A DNA stretch of 64,000 bases from Advenella kashmirensis W13003 (GTDB taxonomy: Bacteria > Pseudomonadota > Gammaproteobacteria > Burkholderiales > Burkholderiaceae_B): positions 310,001 to 374,000 of the forward strand of contig NZ_KI650980.1 of NCBI RefSeq assembly GCF_000506985.1, read 5' to 3'. The position numbers and the translations under genes are program-made. Within the stretch, counting starts at the first letter, position 1. Each line of letters starts with the position of its first letter. The notes under the pieces were generated by a model. That model was not told the DNA's origin, did not search any database, and saw only the letters and a list, made by a program, of their open reading frames with translations. This document shows positions 40,057 to 48,093 of the stretch, piece by piece.

Positions 40057-40602
40057 TTATTTTCCTTTGATCCGACGCACGAGCATGACAACCGCAATAA
40101 TGAAGCCGACAGGAATCAGAATCTGGGCAAGCAGGCTCCATTCGCCAATGGGCTGAGGCCACAGCGGAAAGATCAGACCCAGTCCCTTGACGAACGCCAG
40201 CCAGGAGAAAATGGTCAGGAAAATGGCATTGCCGACAGCAATGACAAGGCTGAATTCATGACTGGCCAGGCTGCAGAAAATAACCAGCAGTGGGGTGGCA
40301 ATGTACAGACCCAGGTGATCGAGCATCAGGGCGTACAGACAGATACTGCCGATGATCAGAAAAAGGATGTCCCAGTCGAAGTGCCCAATGCCGCTGTCCT
40401 CGACGTGTTCACCCCGGAAGGAGCCGAGGGCGACCACAGCGCCCAGCAGGGCCATGCAGATGGCGAGCCAGAATGGGAAATAGCCAGGGCCCATGCGGCT
40501 TGGCGTGCCCATGTCGTAGCTGACCGAAAAAATGGCAAACCCCAGTCCGATAGCCACGAACATCAGGCCGGACCAGAAGTCCTGTTGATTTTTTATGTGC
40601 AT
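40057..40602 (-). CDS. tctB: Tripartite tricarboxylate transporter, small subunit TctB
   Basis: 181 residues with four predicted membrane helices. WSGLMFVAIGLGFAIFS, then YDMGTPSRMGPGYFPFWLAI is typical of TctB. It is the small partner of TctA in a sodium-driven carboxylate importer. It is the first gene of tctBA and is divergent from a two-component system at 40835. The 232-base gap holds an imperfect inverted repeat. Confidence 0.93.
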   Translation of the reverse strand: MHIKNQQDFWSGLMFVAIGLGFAIFSVSYDMGTPSRMGPGYFPFWLAICMALLGAVVALGSFRGEHVEDSGIGHFDWDILFLIIGSICLYALMLDHLGLYIATPLLVIFCSLASHEFSLVIAVGNAIFLTIFSWLAFVKGLGLIFPLWPQPIGEWSLLAQILIPVGFIIAVVMLVRRIKGK

Positions 40603-40681
40603 AAACTTTACCTTTTAAGTCTCCACTAAAATTGCAGGTGTATAGCCGAAGGATTGTAAAGAGACAAAAGTCTTTCAGTGG

Positions 40682-40708
40682 ATGACGAAAACATTACCGT
40701 TTTGTCAT
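40682..40708. promoter_or_regulatory. Imperfect inverted repeat in the tctB / response-regulator gap
   Basis: ATGACgAAAAC, six bases, then GTTTT-GTCAT forms a 10-bp inverted repeat with one unpaired base in the divergent promoter region. Its position makes it a candidate operator for the adjacent OmpR-type regulator. No clear -35/-10 pair was assigned. Confidence 0.4.
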
Positions 40709-40834
40709 GATTGCAATTGAAGAAGACGGTATATTGGTAAGCTGTCCGGATTACGGGGGGAAGGGGGCGTATTGTCCCTGCAGAACAGCAAGTCCGGAAC
40801 GATTAAAAATGACAGGAAATACGGAGGAATGCCC

Positions 40835-41545
40835 ATGTGGCACTGTCTGATCATCGAAGATGATTACGAAAACGCGCGCTATATCGCCAACGGCCTGAAT
40901 GAATTGCGGCACGATGCCGTAGTCTGCGGCAATGGCGCCGATGGCATGCGACGCGCGACCGAGCAGCAATGGGACATCATTATTCTGGACCGAATGCTGC
41001 CTGGCAATATTGACGGCCTGACCATCCTGTCAACATTGCGCGCGCTTGGCAACAAGACGCCCGTGCTGGTGCTCAGCGCCTTGTCAGGTGTCGATGAGCG
41101 GGTGCGCGGTCTGAAATCGGGTGGTGACGACTACCTGACCAAGCCGTTTGCTTTTTCGGAGCTGGTGGCCCGCATCGAGGCGCTGGTGCGCCGCGCTGGC
41201 ACCGACGATACCGTAAAGGAACTGCGGATGGCCGATCTGAAGCTGGATCTGATCAGTCGCAAGGTTCACCGTGCGGGCAAAGTCATCAGCCTGCAGCCCC
41301 GGGAATACCGTCTGCTGGTGCATCTGATGCAAAATGCAGGCAATGTCGTCACACGCACTATGTTGCTGGAATCGGTATGGGATTATCGTTTTGACCCGCA
41401 ATCGAATGTGATCGATGTGCAGATCAGCCGCCTGCGCCGAAAGATTGACAGCGGCCAGCAGACACAACTGATTCACACCGTATGGGGCGAAGGTTACGTC
41501 TTGTCCGAGCACGCGACACCGGGTCAGGATATCGAGCCAGCATGA
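40835..41545 (+). CDS. OmpR-family response regulator
   Basis: 236 residues. I choose the ATG at 40835 because CGGAGGA lies six bases before it; an ATG at 40829 would leave no spacing. The receiver domain has the acidic pocket LIIEDD, the phospho-acceptor Asp in IIILDRMLPG and the Lys in DYLTKPF. The C-terminal winged helix ends VQISRLRRKID...VWGEGYVL. Its stop overlaps the kinase start by four bases. Being divergent from tctBA, as tctDE is in Salmonella, it may sense a carboxylate. Confidence 0.92.
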   Translation: MWHCLIIEDDYENARYIANGLNELRHDAVVCGNGADGMRRATEQQWDIIILDRMLPGNIDGLTILSTLRALGNKTPVLVLSALSGVDERVRGLKSGGDDYLTKPFAFSELVARIEALVRRAGTDDTVKELRMADLKLDLISRKVHRAGKVISLQPREYRLLVHLMQNAGNVVTRTMLLESVWDYRFDPQSNVIDVQISRLRRKIDSGQQTQLIHTVWGEGYVLSEHATPGQDIEPA

Positions 41546-42912
41546 TTGCCCGCTTAATCCGTTTTTTGAGCCGGACCTGGGATTCCATTTCCTTTCGTCT
41601 GACCTTCAATTACGGCCTGCTCGCCATCTTTTCCATTCTGGTGTTGATGGCATTCATTTATCTGCAGGTGGTGGGGGCATTGCATTCGCAATTGCAGCGT
41701 CAGATTGCGTCGACCACCCATCGCCTGGTGACCGATTTTGAAGCGGGCGGTTCGGATCGCCTGGTGCGCTCGCTTGCCTTTACCTTGTCCGATGAAGTCG
41801 ATTCCGATCGCGAACTGTATCTTTTGCTTAACCAGACCGGCGAGAAAGTCATCGGAAATCTGGATGCGGCGCCGGTGTCGCGCCTGTCCGACATTGCCGA
41901 AGCAGATGTGATCAATAACGGCGTCCCGGTCACGGGCCGGTTCCGTGTGGTGGGGCTGGATGATGGCAGCACGCTGATCGTGGGGGTGGACCTGGCCGAC
42001 ACGAACAAAACTATCGCCCTGATCGGACAGGCCTGCCTGGTCACGCTTTTTGTGGCGTTGATGTTGGTCATCGTTGGCACCTTTATTTTCCGCAGGGAGC
42101 TGGATTATCGCGTCAGCAGCATCCACAAGACGGCGACCCTCATCAGCGGCGGCCAGTTGTCGTCCAGAATTCCGCTCTCGGAAATACAGGACGAGTTTTA
42201 TCATTTGAGCCATGAAATCAATTCCATGCTCGACCGGATCGAGGTGCTGATGAATGGCGTGCGGCATGTGTCCGATACGATCGCGCATAATCTGCGCACG
42301 CCGCTGACGCGGATTATCAGCCGCTTGCGCACTGTGCAGAGACCTGGCCATTCGGCAGATGATGTGTTGCAGGCAACGTACTTTGCCGTCCAGGAAATCG
42401 AAAGCCTGAATCAGCTCTTTGAAAAGTTGCTGCAGATATCCGAAATTGAAGCGGGCGTGCACCGTCAGTCGTTTCGCATGTATGATTTTTCAATCATCGC
42501 TGACGATGTGATTGACCTGTACAGTGCATTTGCCGAAGACCGGCAACGCGAATTAACGCTGTCGGTGCAGGGCGATTGCCATATGTATGGGGACAGCGAT
42601 CTGCTTGCCAGCATGCTGGCCAATCTGGTGGACAACGCGCTGAAATACACGCGGCAACATGTCTGGGTGAGCCTGGCAGGTGACGGCCAGCGGCTGACTA
42701 TTCAGGTGCAGGACGATGGTGCGGGCATTCCGGCCAGTGAATATGACAATGTGGGCACGCATTTCTATCAACTGGATCCCAACGCGACGGGTTTTGGCCT
42801 GGGACTCAAAAGTGTCATGGCGATTGTGGCCATGCACGACGGTACCCTCACGTTCAGTGACCGTGCGCCAGGGCTGAATGTGACGATTGTGTTTCCGGTC
42901 GAGCAGGGATGA
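41542..42912 (+). CDS. Sensor histidine kinase
   Basis: 456 residues from the ATG at 41542. Two membrane helices (about 27-48 and 158-180) flank a periplasmic domain of about 110 residues. A HAMP-like segment follows, then the H-box SDTIAHNLRTPLTRI, N-box LVDNALKYT, and G-boxes DDGAGIP and GFGLGL. It presumably phosphorylates the regulator encoded just before it. The residue after the conserved His is Asn, a variant seen near the EnvZ/HDLRTPLTR subgroup. The ligand is not known. Confidence 0.9.
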   Translation: MIARLIRFLSRTWDSISFRLTFNYGLLAIFSILVLMAFIYLQVVGALHSQLQRQIASTTHRLVTDFEAGGSDRLVRSLAFTLSDEVDSDRELYLLLNQTGEKVIGNLDAAPVSRLSDIAEADVINNGVPVTGRFRVVGLDDGSTLIVGVDLADTNKTIALIGQACLVTLFVALMLVIVGTFIFRRELDYRVSSIHKTATLISGGQLSSRIPLSEIQDEFYHLSHEINSMLDRIEVLMNGVRHVSDTIAHNLRTPLTRIISRLRTVQRPGHSADDVLQATYFAVQEIESLNQLFEKLLQISEIEAGVHRQSFRMYDFSIIADDVIDLYSAFAEDRQRELTLSVQGDCHMYGDSDLLASMLANLVDNALKYTRQHVWVSLAGDGQRLTIQVQDDGAGIPASEYDNVGTHFYQLDPNATGFGLGLKSVMAIVAMHDGTLTFSDRAPGLNVTIVFPVEQG

Positions 42913-42931
42913 TGGCTGATCGTGAGGCAAC

Positions 42932-42955
42932 AAAAAAGCCGCAACGTGGCGGCTT
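42932..42955 (-). terminator. Terminator of the tRNA gene
   Basis: On the minus strand AAGCCGC, a six-base loop, GCGGCTT runs into a further series of U. It lies 38 bases past the 3' end of the tRNA and 20 bases after the facing kinase gene, so it may also stop that transcript. Confidence 0.8.
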
Positions 42956-42992
42956 GAATGTTTGATTTAATAAAGGTTTTGAAGTGCTCGAC

Positions 42993-43069
42993 TGGTGGCT
43001 CTTCCCCGATTCGAACGGGGGACCTGCGGATTATGATTCCGTCGCTCTAACCGACTGAGCTAAAGAGCC
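42993..43069 (-). tRNA. tRNA with CAU anticodon (elongator Met, less likely Ile2)
   Basis: A 77-base cloverleaf on the minus strand with CCA encoded. Acceptor stem GGCTCTT/AAGAGCC and T-stem CCCCG/CGGGG are perfect. The D-arm GCTC...GAGC and loop TTCGAAT are normal. The anticodon loop ATCATAA gives CAU (43035-43033). The elongator-type 5' G pairs normally at 1-72, so it is not initiator tRNA. A CAU tRNA could also be the lysidine-modified Ile form; the loop and stem do not settle this by eye. The first anticodon-stem pair is an A-C mismatch. Confidence 0.92.
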
Positions 43070-43203
43070 ATCTTGCACAACCCCTTATTAACACAGGGCA
43101 ATGAACATCAAATAACGCTTTTCTTTACAGAAATCTGAAAAACCAATCGCGATTTGATGAAGCATGAAACTATATCAGGGTTTTTCTGCTTGTGCAAGCT
43201 TTT

Positions 43204-44427
43204 TTATTGCAGCGCACGCAGAATTTTTTGTCCTGCCCGGCCATCGGGCGTCAGTCCCAGTTTGCTTTGTTCTGTTTTGATCGCATCGCGCGTCTTGCTG
43301 CCGATCAGGCCGTCGGGTTCACCGATATCGTAACCTCTGGCCAGCAGCGCCTTCTGCAGCGTCATGCGTTCGGCGCGCGACAACCCTGGGTCATCGGTCG
43401 GCCAGGGCGTGGCAAACGCACCGCCGCCGCGCAGACGGTCGCTCAGATGCGCGATCGCCAGCGCGTAGCTTTCGGCCGCGTTATAGCCGTAGATGACATC
43501 GAAGTTGCGAAACACCAGAAAGGCCGGCCCCGTTGCACCGGCTGGCGTCAGCAGGCCCGCTTTCTGGGAGGGCGAGACCCGGCTGTCCAGGGGTTGTCCG
43601 TCCACCGTCACCACGCCTTTTGCTGTCCAGCTTGAGACGGATTTTTTATTGCGCCGGCCTTCCCCCGCGGTACTCATGCCTGCCGGCAGCCGCACTTCAA
43701 ACCCCCAGGGCTGGCCTGTCTGCCAGCCGCCCTTGGCCAGGAAATTCGCTGTCGAGGCCAGGGCATCGGTCGCGTTGTCCATGAGATCGCGTCGGCCGTC
43801 GCCATCAAAGTCCACAGCCAGGCGCTCGAAGGTCGAAGGCATGAATTGAGTGTGACCGAACGCGCCGGCCCAGGAGCCGACCAGCCGCTGGGGCTGGATA
43901 TCGCCGGATTGCAGGATTCTGAGCGTGGCGAAAAACTCCTTCTGGAAATAAGCCTGTCTGCGGCCATAGCAGCTGAGCGTGCCCAGCGCCTGCACCAGGG
44001 GATATTTGCCCTGGGTCTGGCCGTAGTTGCTCTCGACTCCCCAGACCGCCACGACCGTGGCCGGGTCTACGCCATACTGCGCCGACACCCGTTGCAGAAT
44101 ATTGCCGTAGCGCGACAGATTGCTGCGGCCTTCGCTGATGCGCTGTTCATCGACCAGGCCTGCCATATAGTCCCAGATCGGCTGGCGAAATTCCGGCTGG
44201 TAATCGAGTTTTTCCAGAATACTCATGTCCGGGCTGACCCCCTGGGTGAATCGGGCGAACGACTGAGCCGAAATGCCGGCACGGGTGGCCTGCGGCTGCA
44301 ATTTCTGCATGCATGCGGCGAAGTCGCCGCTTTGGGCAAAAGCAGCGCACGGTATGCCAATTGTCATCATGGCGGTGAGCCGGTGCAATGAGCGAAAAGG
44401 GCGGTGGTGCGAACGGCTGATGGGCAT
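43204..44427 (-). CDS. Lytic murein transglycosylase, MltB-like with peptidoglycan-binding tail
   Basis: 407 residues with an N-terminal signal peptide (ending ...CAAFAQ). The catalytic domain holds AVWGVESNYGQTQG with the acid Glu, LSCYGRRQAYFQKEFF, and GSWAGAFGHTQFMPSTF, typical of family GH103 (MltB). A PG_binding_1 domain closes the protein (RAERMTLQKALLARGYDIGEPDG to GRAGQKIL). It cuts glycan strands to anhydromuropeptides in the periplasm. Unlike MltB it has no obvious lipobox, so it is probably soluble. The gene stands alone next to the tRNA. Confidence 0.9.
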   Translation of the reverse strand: MPISRSHHRPFRSLHRLTAMMTIGIPCAAFAQSGDFAACMQKLQPQATRAGISAQSFARFTQGVSPDMSILEKLDYQPEFRQPIWDYMAGLVDEQRISEGRSNLSRYGNILQRVSAQYGVDPATVVAVWGVESNYGQTQGKYPLVQALGTLSCYGRRQAYFQKEFFATLRILQSGDIQPQRLVGSWAGAFGHTQFMPSTFERLAVDFDGDGRRDLMDNATDALASTANFLAKGGWQTGQPWGFEVRLPAGMSTAGEGRRNKKSVSSWTAKGVVTVDGQPLDSRVSPSQKAGLLTPAGATGPAFLVFRNFDVIYGYNAAESYALAIAHLSDRLRGGGAFATPWPTDDPGLSRAERMTLQKALLARGYDIGEPDGLIGSKTRDAIKTEQSKLGLTPDGRAGQKILRALQ

Positions 44428-44598
44428 GAATACGGCTCCTGGAGATGATTATCGCGTGTAATCGACTGAAGTCAAATTCTAACGTATGTGCTATTTTGTT
44501 TGTGATTTCATGTGATTGGCGTAAAACATGGGTAAAATTGACCGCAGTTCGTTAGAATCAGTATCCATTATCCTATTCATTCGTTGAGATTGCATTGT

Positions 44599-46806
44599 AT
44601 GAAGTTGAAAGTATTGGCAACGGCTCTGGCGCTTTTAGCCACCTCGGCCTGCGTATACGCCGACTCGGAAGCGCTGAACCGTATAGAACGACTTGATCAG
44701 TCGCAATCGACGCATGCGTTGCTGGCTCAGAACAGCGACGCCGCAAGCGATAGTTCCAAAGCGCCGGTTTCATTGAAAAAGCCGGAGAAAAAAGAGCTGG
44801 AGCCCACGGTCGACCAGGCCAAGGCGGCCATTATCGTCGCCAATATCCTCACGCGCTTTGAGTATGACAAGAAGCCTCTGGACGAAACCATGTCTCATGC
44901 AGTCTTCAAAGAATATTTGAAGATGATGGATCCGGCCAAGATGTATCTGCTCAAATCAGATATCGACCAGTTCGAGCCCGTGCGCAACAATATTCACACC
45001 ATGCTGATGACGGGTCGCCTGGCGCCGGCCTTTGTGATGTTTGAAAAATATCGCGATCGCGTCGAACAGCGATTCGATCACGCCATCGCCTTGCTGGACA
45101 AACCGTTCGATTTTGATGTTGAAGAGTCTTTTGACCTGGATCGCAAGAAAGCACAATGGGCCAGCTCTGAAGCACAGATCGATGATTTATGGCGCAAGCG
45201 CATCAAGAACGACTATCTGCGCCTGAAACTGGCGGGCAGCAAAGACAGCGTGATTGTTGAAAAGCTCAAAAAGCGCTATATCAATAATCGCAACCAGATC
45301 ATGCGCATGAACGGCGAAGATGTCGCCGAAATGTTCCTGAATGCCTACGGCAACAGTACTGACCCGCATACCTCTTATTACAGCCCGAGCTCTGCCAAAA
45401 ACTTCGATGTACAGATCAGCCTGTCCGTCGACGGAATCGGTGCCGTGCTGCAGAAACGGGATGAGTACGGGCAAATCCGCGAGGTCGTGCCGGGTGGCCC
45501 GGCTGCACGCTCCGGCAAACTTAACCCGGGTGACCGTATTGTCGCGGTCGGGCAGGGCGCATCAGGCCCCATGGAAGATGTGGTGGACTGGCGTCTTGAT
45601 GATATCGTCAAACTGATCCGCGGCAAACGCGGGACCACCGTGCGCATCGAAATCATTCCTGCCGAAAGAGGAATGGAAGGCAAGCACACCACGGTGTCCA
45701 TTGTTCGTCAGAAAGTGACCATGGAAGATCAGGCGGCGCGCTATCGGATATTTGAAGCCGGCGCAGAGGGTGCCAAGCGTAAAATCGGTATTATCACCAT
45801 CCCAAGTTTCTATGAAGACTTTGATGCCAAGGCGCGCGGGGAAAGCAATTACAAGAGTGTCACGCGCGATGTGCGCACCATTCTGGAAAAACTTGAAAAA
45901 GAAGGCGTCGATGGTGTCCTGCTTGACTTGCGCAATAACGGTGGGGGTTCGCTGAGCGAAGCGGCCAATCTGAGCGGCCTGTTTCTGGGCGGACCGAACC
46001 CCATCGTACAGGTAAGCACGGCCGAAGGCACGGTGTCCAACGTTCGCAGTGCAAGCGGCAAGATTGTCTGGAACAAGCCTGTCGGCGTGATGGTCAATCG
46101 CATTTCTGCCTCTGCCTCGGAAATTTTCGCGGCCGTCATTCAGGATTACGGACGTGGTGTTGTCATCGGCGACCCAACCTGGGGCAAGGGCTCTGTGCAG
46201 ACCATCCGTGGCCTGGACGAATTCCTGCGCCGGCATGAAGGCGAAGAGCTGGGCTCGCTCAAATGGACAATCCAGAAGTTTTTCCGTGTCAATGGCAGTT
46301 CCACTCAGGAAAAAGGTGTGGTGCCCGATATCGTGTTCCCCTCGGCCTTTGACCCGACCGAACTGGGCGAGTCCAGTTATGAAAATGCCATGCCGTGGAG
46401 CAAGATCGCGCCCACCAAATACAGTGGCTACGATTCGCTGGCCAAGATTATCGGCCCGCTGAAGACCAAGCACGAGCAACGGGCGCAAAACTCGGACAGC
46501 TGGAAACTCCTGCTGGATGAACTGGCCTATGCGCGCAAGACCTCAGAGAAAAAAGTTATTTCACTGCGTTATGCCACCCGTCTGGAAGAGCGCGAAAAAA
46601 TGTCCGAAGAACAATCGCACTTTGAGGAGCGCCGCAAGCAGCTGGGTGAGTCCGATGTGAATTCTTTCCGTCTGGATGACGGCCTGGCCGCAGGCGAGGG
46701 GAATTTGACGCAGGAACTGGCCGATGAGAAAAAACGCAAGGAAAGTCTGGATATCGCTATCAAGGAAGCGGCCAATATCGTGGCAGACCTGGCAAACCAG
46801 AAATAG
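44599..46806 (+). CDS. prc: Tail-specific (C-terminal processing) protease
   Basis: 735 residues from the ATG at 44599 with a signal peptide. An N-terminal helical region (to about residue 230), a PDZ domain (GIGAVLQKRDEYGQIREVVPGGPA...), the S41 protease core and a C-terminal DUF3340-type domain follow in the order of E. coli Prc/Tsp. The catalytic Ser is in NRISASASEIFA and the Lys in DPTWGKGSVQTI. It degrades periplasmic proteins with apolar C-termini, including tmRNA-tagged ones that are exported. A hairpin with a U-run follows. Confidence 0.95.
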   Translation: MKLKVLATALALLATSACVYADSEALNRIERLDQSQSTHALLAQNSDAASDSSKAPVSLKKPEKKELEPTVDQAKAAIIVANILTRFEYDKKPLDETMSHAVFKEYLKMMDPAKMYLLKSDIDQFEPVRNNIHTMLMTGRLAPAFVMFEKYRDRVEQRFDHAIALLDKPFDFDVEESFDLDRKKAQWASSEAQIDDLWRKRIKNDYLRLKLAGSKDSVIVEKLKKRYINNRNQIMRMNGEDVAEMFLNAYGNSTDPHTSYYSPSSAKNFDVQISLSVDGIGAVLQKRDEYGQIREVVPGGPAARSGKLNPGDRIVAVGQGASGPMEDVVDWRLDDIVKLIRGKRGTTVRIEIIPAERGMEGKHTTVSIVRQKVTMEDQAARYRIFEAGAEGAKRKIGIITIPSFYEDFDAKARGESNYKSVTRDVRTILEKLEKEGVDGVLLDLRNNGGGSLSEAANLSGLFLGGPNPIVQVSTAEGTVSNVRSASGKIVWNKPVGVMVNRISASASEIFAAVIQDYGRGVVIGDPTWGKGSVQTIRGLDEFLRRHEGEELGSLKWTIQKFFRVNGSSTQEKGVVPDIVFPSAFDPTELGESSYENAMPWSKIAPTKYSGYDSLAKIIGPLKTKHEQRAQNSDSWKLLLDELAYARKTSEKKVISLRYATRLEEREKMSEEQSHFEERRKQLGESDVNSFRLDDGLAAGEGNLTQELADEKKRKESLDIAIKEAANIVADLANQK

Positions 46807-46849
46807 GCAAACATAAACCCGGTTACAACGACACACAATATAATCAGGC

Positions 46850-46890
46850 AGACGTATCGCATTTACCCATACGATACGTCTTGTTTTTTT
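46850..46890 (+). terminator. Terminator of prc, or operator of the RND pump
   Basis: AGACGTATCG and CGATACGTCT form a perfect 10-bp inverted repeat around a 12-base loop, followed by TTG and seven T. It works as an intrinsic terminator for prc. It also lies just after a TATAAT at 46839-46844 and 23 bases before the membrane-fusion-protein start, so it could serve as an operator or an early attenuator of the pump genes. Which applies cannot be told by sequence. Confidence 0.65.
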
Positions 46891-46912
46891 GCAATCGAGC
46901 AGGCAGATACCC

Positions 46913-48091
46913 GTGCTGAACTTGTTTACAAAAGCGATGCGTTGTGCATTGATGGTGGTTTCGTTAAATGCGGTTCCTGTGAGCCTGGCAAGCAGCCAGG
47001 AGCCTTCTTCGCGCCCGGCACTCACCGTGTCGGTTCAGACTGTGCACATGAACACAGTCACGCCAGGGATCGGTGCAACGGGCAACGTTCGCGCCTGGAA
47101 TGATGCCAGCATCAGTGCGCAAACCAATGGTCTGCGACTGAAGGCTCTGCATGCCGATGTGGGTGACCGCGTCAGCAAAGGGCAGGTGCTGGCCGAATTC
47201 GAAGATACTTCCAGCCGGGGCGATCTGACACAGGCTCAGGCCCGTCTGCGCCAGGCTCAGGCCTCGCTCGAGACGGCCCGCCGCAATGCCGACCGCATCA
47301 GAAAAATACGCAACACCGGTGCGATCAGTCAGTCTGAAGTGGACCAGGCGCTGTCCAATGAGAAAAATGCGCAGGCCGAGGTCAGTTCGGCCACTGCGGC
47401 ATTGGAAACGCAAACCCAGCGCACCTCCTACACACAACTTGTTGCTCCATCGGACGGCACCATCTCCGTGCGTAACGCGGTGCTCGGCGCTGTCGTTAAC
47501 CCGGGAGAAGAGATTTTCCACCTGGTGGTGGACAACCGGCTTGAATGGCAGGCCCGCCTGAGTATGCGCAATCTTATGCGGGTGCGAGAAGGCATGCCGG
47601 TTCAGGTATTTCTGCCGGATGATACACGGGTAAGCGGGCGCATTCGGCAGATCGGACCGACCCTGGATGAGGAAACGCGCCAGGGCATGGCGTATGTTGA
47701 TCTTGAGGCCGCTCCGCAACTGCGGGCCGGCATGTATTTGCGCGGCACATTTTCATTACCGTCACGACAGGGTCTGACCATTCCCCGCCAGGCCCTTGTG
47801 CTGCGCGACGGGTTCAATTTTGTGTTTGTCGTGAAAGAGCAGGGCAGGGTCGCGCAGACCAAGGTGCAGATCGGCACCGCAGCCGGCAATACGCTGGAAG
47901 TGGTCGATGGATTGCATGGCGGTGATCAGGTGGTCATCGAGGGCGCGGCTTTCCTGAATGACGGTGACACGGTGCACGTGGTCGGGGCGCAGTCGACCCC
48001 GCAATCGGCGGAGCAAGCTCCCGGCAGCGATGCTCCCGCGTCGGGATCAGCGCCTGCTGTGCAATCCTCGACGAGTCAACCGGAAAGCTGA
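46913..48091 (+). CDS. RND efflux membrane fusion protein
   Basis: 392 residues from a GTG at 46913; the frame is open to 46889 (TTG) but the signal peptide starts near the GTG. The periplasmic adaptor fold is visible: a lipoyl half GIGATGNVRAWNDASI, a long coiled-coil hairpin (about residues 95-155, Ala/Gln/Glu/Arg-rich), the second lipoyl half LVAPSDGTISVRNAVLG, then the beta-barrel and membrane-proximal domains. It ends in a Ser/Ala/Pro-rich tail. It links the permease encoded two bases later to an outer membrane channel not found here. Confidence 0.9.
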   Translation: MLNLFTKAMRCALMVVSLNAVPVSLASSQEPSSRPALTVSVQTVHMNTVTPGIGATGNVRAWNDASISAQTNGLRLKALHADVGDRVSKGQVLAEFEDTSSRGDLTQAQARLRQAQASLETARRNADRIRKIRNTGAISQSEVDQALSNEKNAQAEVSSATAALETQTQRTSYTQLVAPSDGTISVRNAVLGAVVNPGEEIFHLVVDNRLEWQARLSMRNLMRVREGMPVQVFLPDDTRVSGRIRQIGPTLDEETRQGMAYVDLEAAPQLRAGMYLRGTFSLPSRQGLTIPRQALVLRDGFNFVFVVKEQGRVAQTKVQIGTAAGNTLEVVDGLHGGDQVVIEGAAFLNDGDTVHVVGAQSTPQSAEQAPGSDAPASGSAPAVQSSTSQPES

Positions 48092-48093
48092 AT

